NCBI RefSeq assembly: GCF_965139615.1
Contig: NZ_CBCSIQ010000018.1
Span: forward strand, 1-64,000
Reading direction: 5' to 3'
DNA: 64,000 nucleotides
Source: Kerstersia similis
GTDB lineage: Bacteria > Pseudomonadota > Gammaproteobacteria > Burkholderiales > Burkholderiaceae_B
The position numbers and the translations under genes are program-made. The stretch's first letter is position 1; every line of letters begins with the position of its first letter. The notes under the pieces are model-generated. The model was not told the origin of the DNA. It saw only the letters and a program-made list of their open reading frames with translations, and ran no database searches. Positions 34,401-42,654 of the stretch are shown here, piece by piece.

Positions 34401-34447
34401 TTCGGAAATCCGGACAAACCGCCGCCAAATCCATCCGGAAATCCGAA
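34401..34447 (-). promoter_or_regulatory. Paired inverted sites, candidate activator (DctD-like) UAS
   Basis: Two near-palindromes, TTCGGAAATCCGGA (34401-34414) and TCCGGAAATCCGAA (34434-34447), are inverted copies of each other (12 of 14 matching). Their spacing of 33 bp is about three helical turns, and they lie about 75-120 bp upstream of the -24 element. A weaker TCCGG/TCCGA repeat follows at 34451-34466. This is the normal arrangement of a sigma-54 activator UAS. Confidence 0.6.
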
Positions 34448-34504
34448 CAATCCGGTTTCTGTCCGACGGTTTCCCAGACGGGCTGCCTTGCGCTTATACT
34501 GGCT

Positions 34505-34600
34505 GCCACGCAGGGGTACATCCCGCCGCCTATCCAGGCGGGGTTGTTGAGAGAGTCCCTTCGTACCAGTACGGATAATGCCGATGCTGGGAGCGTATGC
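34505..34600 (+). ncRNA. TPP riboswitch (THI element)
   Basis: The region has the hallmark THI-box arrangement: a 5' GCAGGGGT element, a variable stem-loop (CCCGCC...GGCGGG), the TGAGA motif (GTTGTTGAGAGAGTCCC), then ACCAGTACGGATAATGCC, corresponding to the conserved ACCTGATCTGGATAATGCCAG, and GCTGGGAGCG. It lies immediately upstream of thiC, a classical TPP-repressed gene. It should lower expression of thiC and perhaps thiG and thiD when thiamine diphosphate is abundant. Confidence 0.92.
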
Positions 34601-34621
34601 CGGGCCTTTCTGCGCGCCCGG
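34600..34621 (+). promoter_or_regulatory. GC hairpin downstream of the riboswitch aptamer
   Basis: CCGGGC (34600-34605) and GCCCGG (34616-34621) form a short stem around a 10-nt loop just past the aptamer. There is no T-run, so it is unlikely to be an intrinsic terminator. The thiC ribosome binding site is at about 34658, so it is a candidate part of a translational or Rho-dependent expression platform. Confidence 0.35.
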
Positions 34622-34668
34622 TATCCTTCCTTATCGGCTCCACGATTCCTTCTTCATGGAGCTTCACC

Positions 34669-36585
34669 TTGAATCAAAAAGCCAACTTCCTGGCCGCCAC
34701 GGCCCAGGTCGATGCGGCTGCCATCGCGCCGCTGCCCCAATCCCGCAAGATCTACCAGACTGGCTCACGGCCTGACATCCGCGTGCCTTTTCGGGAAATC
34801 ACCCAGGAACGTACCCCGACGCTGTTCGGCGGCGAGGAAAACCCGCCGTTGACGGTGTACGACACCAGCGGCCCCTATACCGACCCTGATGCGCAGATCG
34901 ACATCCGCCAAGGCCTGCCCGCCTTGCGCGCCGGCTGGATTGCCGAACGCGGCGATACCGAACAGCTAGACGGGCCCGGCAGCGCCTACGGCCAAGAACG
35001 CCTGCGCGACCCCAAGCTGGCGTCCATGCGTTTCGGCCTGCAGCGTCCGCCCCGGCGAGCCCTGGCAGGCGCCAATGTCACGCAGATGCACTATGCGCGG
35101 CGCGGCATTGTCACGCCGGAAATGGAATTTGCGGCCATTCGCGAAAACCTGCGGCGTGAACAAACCATCGAAACCCTGCGCGCCAGCGGGCCGGAAGGCG
35201 AAAAAATGGCGCGCCGCCTGCTGCGCCAGCACCCTGGCCAGAGCTTTGGCGCCAGCATTCCGGCCAGCATCACGCCGGAATTCGTCCGTGACGAAATCGC
35301 CCGAGGCCGCGCCATCCTGCCGGTCAACATCAATCACCCCGAAATTGAACCGATGCTCATCGGCCGCAATTTCCTGGTGAAGATCAACGCCAATATCGGC
35401 AATTCGGCAGTCAGTTCCGGCATCAGCGAGGAGGTCGAAAAAATGACCTGGGCCATTCGCTGGGGCGCGGATACCGTCATGGACTTGTCCACCGGCAAGA
35501 ACATCCACGAAACTCGCGAATGGATCATCCGCAATTCGCCCGTACCCATCGGCACCGTGCCCATCTACCAGGCGCTGGAGAAGGTCAACGGCAAGGCGGA
35601 AGACCTGACCTGGGAAATCTTCCGCGACACGCTGATCGAACAGGCAGAACAGGGCGTGGATTACTTCACCATCCACGCCGGCGTGCGGCTGCCCTTCATT
35701 CCGCTGACGGCCGACCGCATGACCGGCATCGTCTCGCGCGGCGGCTCCATCATGGCCAAATGGTGTCTGGCGCACCACAAGGAAAGCTTCCTCTACACGC
35801 ACTTCGAAGACATCTGCGACATCATGAAGGCCTATGACGTCAGCTTCTCGCTGGGCGACGGCCTGCGGCCCGGCTCCGCCTACGATGCCAACGACGAAGC
35901 CCAGTTCGCGGAACTGAAAACGCTGGGCGAACTGACGCAGATCGCCTGGAAGCATGACGTTCAGGTGATGATCGAAGGCCCGGGCCACGTGCCCATGCAG
36001 ATGATCCGTGAAAACATGGAGCTGCAGCTGGAGCACTGTCATGAAGCGCCGTTCTATACCCTGGGGCCGCTGACCACGGACATCGCGCCGGGCTACGACC
36101 ACATCACCTCGGGCATCGGTGCGGCGCTGATCGGCTGGTATGGCACGGCCATGCTGTGTTATGTCACGCCCAAGGAGCACCTGGGCCTGCCCAACAAGAA
36201 GGACGTCAAGGACGGCATCATCACCTACAAGATCGCCGCCCATGCCGCCGACCTCGCCAAGGGCCATCCCGGCGCCGCCATCCGCGACAACGCGCTCTCC
36301 AAGGCGCGCTTCGAATTCCGCTGGGAGGACCAGTTCAACCTGGGCCTGGACCCGGATACGGCGCGGGAATTCCATGATGAAACCTTGCCCAAGGATTCCA
36401 TGAAGGTGGCGCACTTCTGCTCCATGTGCGGGCCGCACTTCTGCAGCATGAAGATCACCCAGGATGTGCGCGAATATGCGCAACGCCAGGGACTCGAAGC
36501 CGGCAAGGAGGCGCTGGCGGCCGGCATGCAGGAAAAAGCGGTGGAGTTCCGTGCGCGCGGCGCGGAAATCTATCAAACCGTTTGA
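34669..36585 (+). CDS. thiC: Phosphomethylpyrimidine synthase ThiC
   Basis: The 638-residue enzyme makes hydroxymethylpyrimidine phosphate from AIR. It has the N-terminal ThiC-associated domain and the catalytic barrel. The C-terminal CSMCGPHFCSMK carries the CX2CX4C-type motif that binds the 4Fe-4S cluster used in radical SAM chemistry. Motifs such as GNSAVSSGISEEVEKM and MIEGPGHVPMQMI are typical. I start at TTG (34669), where MNQKANFLAA begins with GGAG 7 nt upstream. An ATG frame at 34597 would begin inside the riboswitch and is rejected. The gene is controlled by the riboswitch just upstream. Confidence 0.97.
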   Translation: MNQKANFLAATAQVDAAAIAPLPQSRKIYQTGSRPDIRVPFREITQERTPTLFGGEENPPLTVYDTSGPYTDPDAQIDIRQGLPALRAGWIAERGDTEQLDGPGSAYGQERLRDPKLASMRFGLQRPPRRALAGANVTQMHYARRGIVTPEMEFAAIRENLRREQTIETLRASGPEGEKMARRLLRQHPGQSFGASIPASITPEFVRDEIARGRAILPVNINHPEIEPMLIGRNFLVKINANIGNSAVSSGISEEVEKMTWAIRWGADTVMDLSTGKNIHETREWIIRNSPVPIGTVPIYQALEKVNGKAEDLTWEIFRDTLIEQAEQGVDYFTIHAGVRLPFIPLTADRMTGIVSRGGSIMAKWCLAHHKESFLYTHFEDICDIMKAYDVSFSLGDGLRPGSAYDANDEAQFAELKTLGELTQIAWKHDVQVMIEGPGHVPMQMIRENMELQLEHCHEAPFYTLGPLTTDIAPGYDHITSGIGAALIGWYGTAMLCYVTPKEHLGLPNKKDVKDGIITYKIAAHAADLAKGHPGAAIRDNALSKARFEFRWEDQFNLGLDPDTAREFHDETLPKDSMKVAHFCSMCGPHFCSMKITQDVREYAQRQGLEAGKEALAAGMQEKAVEFRARGAEIYQTV

Positions 36586-36629
36586 TCCTTGCCCCCGGGC
36601 TGCCGCCATGCAGGCCTTGCCGGGCCCCC

Positions 36630-36670
36630 GCCGTACCACGCTTGCTGCAATGCAGCGAGCGTGGTACGGC
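36630..36670 (+). repeat. Long hairpin between thiC and yaeQ
   Basis: A 19-bp stem (36630-36648 with 36652-36670, one G-U pair) encloses a 3-nt loop AAT. The arms are GCCGTACCACGCTTGCTGC and its near complement. It lies 45 nt past the thiC stop and 82 nt before the yaeQ-like start. No T-run follows, so it may attenuate or stabilise the mRNA, or be a Rho-independent terminator variant. Function is inferred. Confidence 0.6.
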
Positions 36671-36751
36671 GCCTGTGCCTACAATGCTCGTTTCACCGCA
36701 AGGCGTGCCGCCCGGCCCGCGCCGGTTTCCTTTTTCCACGCTGCATTCCCC

Positions 36752-37291
36752 ATGGCCCTGCCCGCAACCATTTATAAAACCGATCTGAACGTCGCCGACA
36801 ATGACCGCGCCTACTATGGCAGCCACTCGCTGACCCTGGCGCGGCATCCTTCCGAAACCGACGAACGCCTGATGGTCAGGCTCCTGGCCTATGCGCTGAA
36901 TGCCGATGCCGATGAAAACCTGCGTTTCACCCGCGGCCTGAGCGAAGTCGATGAACCGGAACTCTGGCGCCTGGACCTGACCGGTGCGGTGCAGACCTGG
37001 ATCGAAGTCGGCACGCCGGATGAACGCCGGATCCTCAAGGCCTGTGGCCGAGCCGACGAAGTCATTGTCTATGCCTATGGCCGCAATGCGCCACTATGGT
37101 GGAGCGGCGTGCGCACCAAGCTGCGCAAGGCTGAAGGCAAACTGCGTGTCTATCTGCTGCCCGCCGATGCCACGGCCACACTGGCAGGGCTGGCGCGCCG
37201 CAATATGTCCCTCAACATCAATATCCAGGATGGCGCTGCCTGGATCTCCGCCGACACCGGCGAAGCCACGGTGGATATCACTCCCGCCTGA
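36752..37291 (+). CDS. YaeQ family protein
   Basis: The 179-residue protein resembles YaeQ over its whole length: ATIYKTDLNVADNDRAYYGSHSLTLARHPSETDERLMVRLLAYALNA (in parts: ATIYKTDLNVADNDRAYY, GSHSLTLARHPSETDERLMV), ELWRLDLTGAVQTWIEVGTP and VYAYGRNAPLWWSG. YaeQ is a PD-(D/E)XK nuclease-superfamily-like protein of unclear function. It sits between thiC and thiG, about 70 nt before thiG, though no thiamine role is known. ATG at 36752. Confidence 0.88.
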   Translation: MALPATIYKTDLNVADNDRAYYGSHSLTLARHPSETDERLMVRLLAYALNADADENLRFTRGLSEVDEPELWRLDLTGAVQTWIEVGTPDERRILKACGRADEVIVYAYGRNAPLWWSGVRTKLRKAEGKLRVYLLPADATATLAGLARRNMSLNINIQDGAAWISADTGEATVDITPA

Positions 37292-37360
37292 GGCCTGGCG
37301 CGCGCCTTCCCCCCGCGTTCCCTCCCCTTTTCAACGACCCAACATACCCCCCTGACGATC

Positions 37361-38164
37361 ATGAGCGAACAACAAGACATCCTGCGCATCGGCGACCGTG
37401 AATTCAGCTCCCGCCTGCTGGTAGGCACAGGCAAGTACGCCGACTTCCAGCAGACCCGTGAGGCCATCGACGCCAGCGGCGCGCAGATCGTGACCTTGGC
37501 AATCCGCCGCATCAACATCGGCCAGGACCCTTCCGCTCCCAACCTGCTGGATTACCTGCCGCCGTCGCAATTCACGCTGCTGCCCAACACCGCCGGCTGT
37601 TATACCGCCGACGATGCCGTGCGCACGCTGCGCCTGGCGCGCGAATTGCTCGATGGCCATGACCTGGTCAAGCTCGAAGTATTGGGTGATGCCCAGAACC
37701 TGTTCCCGAACATGCCTGAAACCCTGAAGGCCGCCGAAACCCTGGTCAAGGATGGCTTCAAGGTCATGGTCTATTGTTCGGACGACCCCATCCAAGCCCG
37801 CATGCTCGAGGATATCGGCTGCGTCGCCATCATGCCCCTGGCGTCCCTCATCGGCTCGGGCATGGGCATCCTGAACCCCTGGAACCTGCGTCTCATCATC
37901 GACCAATCGCGCGTCCCGGTCATCGTCGATGCCGGCGTAGGCACGGCTTCGGACGCAACGGTTGCGATGGAACTGGGCTGCGACGCCGTCCTGATGAATA
38001 CCGCCATTGCCGGTGCCCGCGAACCCGTGCGCATGGCACGCGCCATGCGCCTGGCTGTCGAAGCCGGCCGCGAAGCCTACCTGGCCGGCCGCATGCCGCG
38101 CAAGTTCTACAGCGCCGACCCCAGCTCGCCCACCGAGGGCCTGCTGACTCCGACCCGCAAGTGA
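37361..38164 (+). CDS. thiG: Thiazole synthase ThiG
   Basis: The 267-residue TIM-barrel enzyme forms the thiazole phosphate of thiamine from DXP, the ThiS thiocarboxylate and iminoglycine. The catalytic lysine is K104 in LVKLEVLGD. Other hallmarks are VGTGKYADF, VTLAIRRIN, PNTAGCYTADDAV, PLASLIGSGMGI and VDAGVGTASDA. ATG at 37361. The sulfur carrier gene thiS, often placed just before thiG, is absent here. thiD follows 8 nt later. Confidence 0.96.
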   Translation: MSEQQDILRIGDREFSSRLLVGTGKYADFQQTREAIDASGAQIVTLAIRRINIGQDPSAPNLLDYLPPSQFTLLPNTAGCYTADDAVRTLRLARELLDGHDLVKLEVLGDAQNLFPNMPETLKAAETLVKDGFKVMVYCSDDPIQARMLEDIGCVAIMPLASLIGSGMGILNPWNLRLIIDQSRVPVIVDAGVGTASDATVAMELGCDAVLMNTAIAGAREPVRMARAMRLAVEAGREAYLAGRMPRKFYSADPSSPTEGLLTPTRK

Positions 38165-38172
38165 GGTTGAAC

Positions 38173-39018
38173 ATGATCCGTACCGCCCCACCCGCCCGCC
38201 AGCCCGGCGCCGCGCCACACACCCTGACCATTGCAGGGGTCGATCCATCCGGTGGCGCCGGCGTGCTGGCCGACGTCAAGGCCATGAGTGCGCTGGGTGC
38301 CTACGGCTGCGGCGTCATCGCAGCGCTTACCGCGCAGAACACGCAAGGCGTCACAGGCATTCTGCCGATAGACCCGGCCTTCGTCGGCCAGCAGATCGAC
38401 ACCCTGTTTGATGATATCCGCATCGACGCGGCCAAGATAGGCATGCTGGGCCAGCGCCGCGTCACCGAAATCGTGGCGGAAAAGCTGGCTGCGCGCCCCG
38501 TGCCGCATCTGGTGCTGGATCCCGTCATGGTCGCCAAAAGCGGCGACATGCTGCTGGAGACCGATGCGGTGGGTGCGCTGCGCGAAGCCCTGCTGCCGCT
38601 GGCCACCATCATCACCCCGAACCTGCCCGAAGCCGGTGTGTTGCTGGAACAAAGCGCAGTCGAAAACGTGCGCGACATGCGCCGCGTTGCCGAAAAGCTG
38701 CGCAATCTGATGGATACCAGCAGCCATCGCTGGGTGCTGCTCAAGGGCGGCCATCTGCCAGGCGATGACACCGTGGATCTGCTGCATGATGGCGATGTCA
38801 TGCTAGAACTGCCTGGCCGGCGCATTGCCACGCGCAATACGCACGGCACCGGTTGCACTCTGTCCGCCGCACTGGCCGCGCTGCTGCCGCAATCGGCGGA
38901 TGTTCCCGAGGCGGCACGGCGCGCCAAGGCCTATCTGATGACGGCACTGGAACAGGCTGACCGCCTTCATATCGGCAACGGCCAGGGCCCGGTCCACCAT
39001 TTCCACGCCTGGTGGTAA
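38173..39018 (+). CDS. thiD: Hydroxymethylpyrimidine/phosphomethylpyrimidine kinase
   Basis: The 281-residue ribokinase-family enzyme phosphorylates HMP and HMP-phosphate. Motifs: TIAGVDPSGGAGVLADVKAM, AKIGMLGQ, LDPVMVAKSGD, ITPNLPEAGVLL, VLLKGGHLPGD and the catalytic NTHGTGCTLSAALAAL. The ATG at 38173 is 8 nt after the thiG stop, with GAGG upstream, so the two are an operon. The enzyme delivers the pyrimidine half made from the ThiC product. Confidence 0.95.
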   Translation: MIRTAPPARQPGAAPHTLTIAGVDPSGGAGVLADVKAMSALGAYGCGVIAALTAQNTQGVTGILPIDPAFVGQQIDTLFDDIRIDAAKIGMLGQRRVTEIVAEKLAARPVPHLVLDPVMVAKSGDMLLETDAVGALREALLPLATIITPNLPEAGVLLEQSAVENVRDMRRVAEKLRNLMDTSSHRWVLLKGGHLPGDDTVDLLHDGDVMLELPGRRIATRNTHGTGCTLSAALAALLPQSADVPEAARRAKAYLMTALEQADRLHIGNGQGPVHHFHAWW

Positions 39019-39143
39019 ACCTGGCGGGCTGAAGGCGGCCCTCCCCATTGGCCCATCTCAACCGGTACAATCGGGAGGTCACTTACATTCCCCCGCACTG
39101 GCGCTGCATACGCCGCGCCGCCTGCATTGGACGCAATCACGCC

Positions 39144-39824
39144 ATGAACGCTGCAAACCTGCCTGCCCTCGAGCAAGCTCGCTTCAATATGATCGAACAG
39201 CAGATCCGTCCCTGGGTGCCGCTGGACGAAACCCTGTCGGACGCGCTCTACGCACTGCGCCGTGAACAGTTCGTGCCTGCCGCCCAGCGCGCGCTGGCCT
39301 TCTCCGACCTGGAAATTCCGCTGATCATCGACGGCATCGACAGCAACCAGGCCATGCTGGCTCCCAAGATCGAAGCCCGCCTGGCCCTGGCCCTGGAACT
39401 CAAGCCCAGCGACTGTATTCTCGAAATCGGCACCGGTTCCGGCTTCCAGGCCGCGTTACTGGGCCGTCTGGGCCAGCAAGTGCTGTCCGTCGAAATCGAC
39501 CCGCGCCTGGCGGCCTTCGCCCAGCAGAATCTGCAGCAGAACCAGGTCAGCAACGTCAAGGTCGAAACCGGTGACGGTGGCTCCGGCTGGGGTTCCACCG
39601 AGTACGACGCCATCCTGCTGACCGGCTCCGTTCCGGTCGTGCCCGATGCCCTGAAGTATCAGCTGCGCATCGGCGGTCGTCTGGTGGCTGTCGTCGGCCA
39701 GCACCCGGTGATGACGGCCTGTCGTATCACACGCACCACTGCGGCGACGTTCGAAACCGAACCGCTGTTCGAAACCATCGTCAAGCCGCTGCGCGGCGCG
39801 ACAGTTTCCAAGTTCAAGTTCTGA
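39144..39824 (+). CDS. Protein-L-isoaspartate O-methyltransferase-like SAM enzyme
   Basis: The 226-residue protein has an N-terminal PIMT-like region (MIEQQIRPW, LRREQFVPAAQRALAFSDLEI) and a class-I SAM fold, with motif I ILEIGTGSGFQAALLG (about 93-108) and the acidic QVLSVEIDPRLAAFA motif II. It ends LRGATVSKFKF. Whether it repairs isoaspartyl residues or has another substrate is not decided by sequence. The neighbour hldE2 is convergent. ATG at 39144. Confidence 0.85.
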   Translation: MNAANLPALEQARFNMIEQQIRPWVPLDETLSDALYALRREQFVPAAQRALAFSDLEIPLIIDGIDSNQAMLAPKIEARLALALELKPSDCILEIGTGSGFQAALLGRLGQQVLSVEIDPRLAAFAQQNLQQNQVSNVKVETGDGGSGWGSTEYDAILLTGSVPVVPDALKYQLRIGGRLVAVVGQHPVMTACRITRTTAATFETEPLFETIVKPLRGATVSKFKF

Positions 39825-39909
39825 ACCAGAACCCGGCGCACTTGCGTGCGCCGGCAGGGCCGCGACAGAATCTGCGCCCGCCACAAGGTGACGGCGCGCA
39901 GGCACGCGT

Positions 39910-40407
39910 TCAATCCGTCTTGGCCGCCGCCATGATTTTCCGCACCAGCTTGGTGGTGGAACGGTCATGGGCAAAGGGAATGGCCACCGCCTTGCCACCC
40001 CAGCTGCGCACGGCCGCCGTTTCCGGCAACACTTCCATATCGTAGTCGCCACCCTTGACGATGATGTCCGGCCGCAAGGCTTCGATCAAGGCCTGCGGCG
40101 TGCTTTCCTCGAAGCAGGTCACGGCGTCCACGCTCGCCAGGGCGGCCAGCATCGCCATGCGATCTTCCTGGCTGTTCAAGGGACGTTCATCCCCTTTGCC
40201 CAGCATGCGTACCGAAGCATCGCTGTTGACTGCCACTAGCAGCGTCCGCCCCAATTGCGCCGCTTCATCGAGATAGCTCACATGCCCGCGGTGCAGAATG
40301 TCGAACACACCGTTGGTAAATACCAGCGGCCGGGGCAGACGCCCCAGGCGCACGGCCTCGATGCAGGCCTCGCGGGTCCAGATTTTCGTTTCAAAACGGA
40401 TGGTCAT
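39910..40407 (-). CDS. rfaE2: D-glycero-beta-D-manno-heptose 1-phosphate adenylyltransferase
   Basis: The 165-residue protein corresponds to the C-terminal half of E. coli HldE (RfaE domain II), here a separate gene. The cytidylyltransferase signature TNGVFDILHRGHVSYL contains HxGH at 39-42. VAVNSDASVRMLGKGDERPL and IVKGGDYD are further hallmarks. It activates heptose-1-phosphate for lipopolysaccharide inner-core synthesis. The domain-I kinase is not in the window. ATG at 40407, 49 nt past the ubiB stop and co-directional with it. Confidence 0.93.
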   Translation of the reverse strand: MTIRFETKIWTREACIEAVRLGRLPRPLVFTNGVFDILHRGHVSYLDEAAQLGRTLLVAVNSDASVRMLGKGDERPLNSQEDRMAMLAALASVDAVTCFEESTPQALIEALRPDIIVKGGDYDMEVLPETAAVRSWGGKAVAIPFAHDRSTTKLVRKIMAAAKTD

Positions 40408-40456
40408 GAATCCTTCCTGTTCGGTGCATCAGGCGCTGTGCAGCGGCAAATGCCCA

Positions 40457-42010
40457 TCAGCGGGTCAGTGCCCAGAGCCCTACGACCAACGCGACGGCCA
40501 GCACTCCGATCAACACTGCCAGCAGACGATTGCCGGTTTCCCTGGCCTTGCGCAAGCGTTGGGTTTCTTCCAACAGCGCAGGCATGTGATCCGGACGCGC
40601 CAGATTCTCATGCACCAGACGTGGCAACTCAGGCAAGGTCTGTGCCCAACGCCCGGCTTCCTGCTGCAATTTCTCTTTCAGGCCGCGCCAACCCATACGG
40701 CGATGCATCCAGCGTTCCAGATAGGGCTTGGCGGTTTTCCAAAGATCCAGGCCGGGATCCAGTTCGCGTCCCATGCCTTCGACATTGAGCAAGGTCTTTT
40801 GCAACAACACGAGCTGCGGCTGCACTTCCATATTGAAACGACGCGAGGTCTGGAACAGTCGCAGCAGCACCTGACCCAGCGAAATCTCTGCCAGCGGGCG
40901 GTCGAAATGCGGCTCGCACACGGCCCGCACAGCGCCTTCCAGCTCTTCTTCGCGCGTATCCGCAGGCACCCAGCCGGATTCGATATGCAACTTGGCCACC
41001 TGACGGTAATCCCGCTGGAAGAACGCCAGGAAATTGAGCGCCAGATAGTTTTTGTCGAAATCCGACAAGGAACCGACGATTCCGAAATCCAGCGCGATAT
41101 AACGGCCCAGCGTCTCGGGTTGATCCGACACGTAGATATTGCCCGGATGCATGTCAGCATGGAAAAAACCGTCATCGAAGACCTGGGCAAAGAAAATCTC
41201 CACCCCGGTACGCGCCAGGGTCGGCAAATCCACACCGGCCGCCCGCAAGGCTTCGACCTTGCTGACCTGGATCCCGCGCATCCGCTCCATGGTGAACACC
41301 GTGGACGAGGTGTAATCCCAGAACACTTCCGGCACGATCAGCTGGCTGGCACGCACGCTATCGACCGAAAAGTTGCGGCGCAACTGACTGCAATTGGACG
41401 CTTCGCGCAGCAGATCCAATTCATCATGCAGGTATTTATCGAACTCGCCCACCACTTCGCGCGCCTTCAGGCGGCGCGCATCGGCAGACAACCGTTCGAG
41501 CAAGGTCGCCAGGCGGCGCATCAGCCCCAGGTCCTGGTCGATGATCTTGCGCATGCCCGGCCGCAGCACCTTCACTGCAACCTCCCGGCCATTGTGCAAG
41601 ACGGCGAAGTGCACCTGTGCCACCGAGGCCGATGCCACCGGCGTCATCTCGAACTCGGCAAACAGTTGCGCCGGCGGGGCGCCCAGCGCCTTTTCAATGG
41701 TGGCGACCGCCTGCGCCGAAGGGAACGGCGGCACATTGTCCTGCAGTCGCGCCAATTCCTCGGCGAAATCCGGCGCGATCAAATCGCGGCGGGTGGACAG
41801 CACCTGCCCGAATTTGACGAAAATCGGCCCCAGCGACTCCAGGGCCAGACGCAGGCGCACAGCTCTGGGCTGGCGCGGAGGACGGCCGAAACGGACACAG
41901 CGCAAAGCCACCCTGGCCCAGCGGAACTGCAGGCCGGACAATACGATTTCATCGAGCCGGTAACGCAGGCAGACAAACAGGATACGCCACAGGCGGAACA
42001 TCGAATTCAC
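40457..42010 (-). CDS. ubiB: Ubiquinone biosynthesis atypical kinase UbiB
   Basis: The 517-residue protein is an ABC1/ADCK-type atypical kinase needed for aerobic ubiquinone synthesis. The KxGQ motif is in GPIFVKFGQVLSTRRDL (K66, Q69). The ABC1-type kinase motifs DGFFHADMHPGNIYV and YIALDFGIVGSL follow, and one or two C-terminal helices end the protein (LLAVLIGVLAVALVVGLWAL). The GTG start at 42010 has GGAGG 8 nt upstream and overlaps the ubiJ stop codon (GTGA). Its own ATG at 42001 is an alternative. Confidence 0.96.
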   Translation of the reverse strand: MNSMFRLWRILFVCLRYRLDEIVLSGLQFRWARVALRCVRFGRPPRQPRAVRLRLALESLGPIFVKFGQVLSTRRDLIAPDFAEELARLQDNVPPFPSAQAVATIEKALGAPPAQLFAEFEMTPVASASVAQVHFAVLHNGREVAVKVLRPGMRKIIDQDLGLMRRLATLLERLSADARRLKAREVVGEFDKYLHDELDLLREASNCSQLRRNFSVDSVRASQLIVPEVFWDYTSSTVFTMERMRGIQVSKVEALRAAGVDLPTLARTGVEIFFAQVFDDGFFHADMHPGNIYVSDQPETLGRYIALDFGIVGSLSDFDKNYLALNFLAFFQRDYRQVAKLHIESGWVPADTREEELEGAVRAVCEPHFDRPLAEISLGQVLLRLFQTSRRFNMEVQPQLVLLQKTLLNVEGMGRELDPGLDLWKTAKPYLERWMHRRMGWRGLKEKLQQEAGRWAQTLPELPRLVHENLARPDHMPALLEETQRLRKARETGNRLLAVLIGVLAVALVVGLWALTR

Positions 42011-42654
42011 AGACTGCCCCTCCGGCCAACGGTAGCTTCCAGACGCGCCAAACGGCGCTGCAATGCCTCAACCCGGGTGCAGGCACCGTCGAGCTGCTGC
42101 TCCACCTGCATGCGATCGAGCTGCCACTGCCGCCACTGCGAGGCGCCCAGCACGGTCTCGGTTTCTTCCGACAGGTACTCGGCCGTATTGCCGGCCAGGC
42201 GTTGCAGGAAATCGCGCAAGCCGCGCCGCAACTGACGCGCGCCAGCCACAATGCGCACCGCCGGCACATCGCCGACCCAGCGCGAGAGCGTATCTTCCGC
42301 ATCCCAGCGCAGCCCCCGGGCCAATTCCGCCAAGGTCTGCGCCAGGCCGGCCTCGCCAGAAATATGCATGATTTCCGCAAGCGGCGGCTGGCTGACACCA
42401 GGCCGCGGCAGCGCCAGACGCTCCAAGGGCAAGGTCAGAATGACGTCCGACGAGGTGCCGTCTTCATCTTCAAGAAACTCCAGACAGGCATCCGGCGCCA
42501 CCAGGAACACGGCACGCATGCCCCCGGCCACCAGGGTAATCCGCTTGCCGCTATGGCGCGCCAATTTTTCCCGAGCCCAAGGCTCCTGCGCTGTCAGCGC
42601 GTTGAACGCCCTGACAGCCAAATCGACAGGATGAGGCAAGAATGCTGGCAACAT
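42007..42654 (-). CDS. ubiJ: Ubiquinone biosynthesis accessory factor UbiJ (SCP2 domain)
   Basis: The 215-residue protein has an N-terminal region and a sterol-carrier-like SCP2 domain (FLVAPDACLEFLEDEDGTSSDVILTL in parts: FLVAPDACLEFLEDE, TSSDVILTLPLERL). A coiled-coil-like C-terminus (MQVEQQLDGACTRVEALQRRLARLEA, split here as MQVEQQLDG and EALQRRLARLEA) is typical of UbiJ. It binds lipophilic ubiquinone intermediates. It precedes ubiB, with a 4-nt overlap. Confidence 0.9.
   Translation of the reverse strand: MLPAFLPHPVDLAVRAFNALTAQEPWAREKLARHSGKRITLVAGGMRAVFLVAPDACLEFLEDEDGTSSDVILTLPLERLALPRPGVSQPPLAEIMHISGEAGLAQTLAELARGLRWDAEDTLSRWVGDVPAVRIVAGARQLRRGLRDFLQRLAGNTAEYLSEETETVLGASQWRQWQLDRMQVEQQLDGACTRVEALQRRLARLEATVGRRGSL

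Larger units (their letters stand above)
34263..34668. other. Divergent control region dctA / thiC
   Basis: This 406-bp region contains no gene. It holds the sigma-54 promoter and paired sites for the leftward symporter gene, then the TPP riboswitch and a GC-rich hairpin for the rightward thiC gene. All are listed separately. Confidence 0.7.

Noticed and set aside
34597..34668. ATG extension of thiC
   Set aside because: It starts inside the riboswitch aptamer. The TTG at 34669 has a ribosome binding site and begins the conserved ThiC N-terminus.
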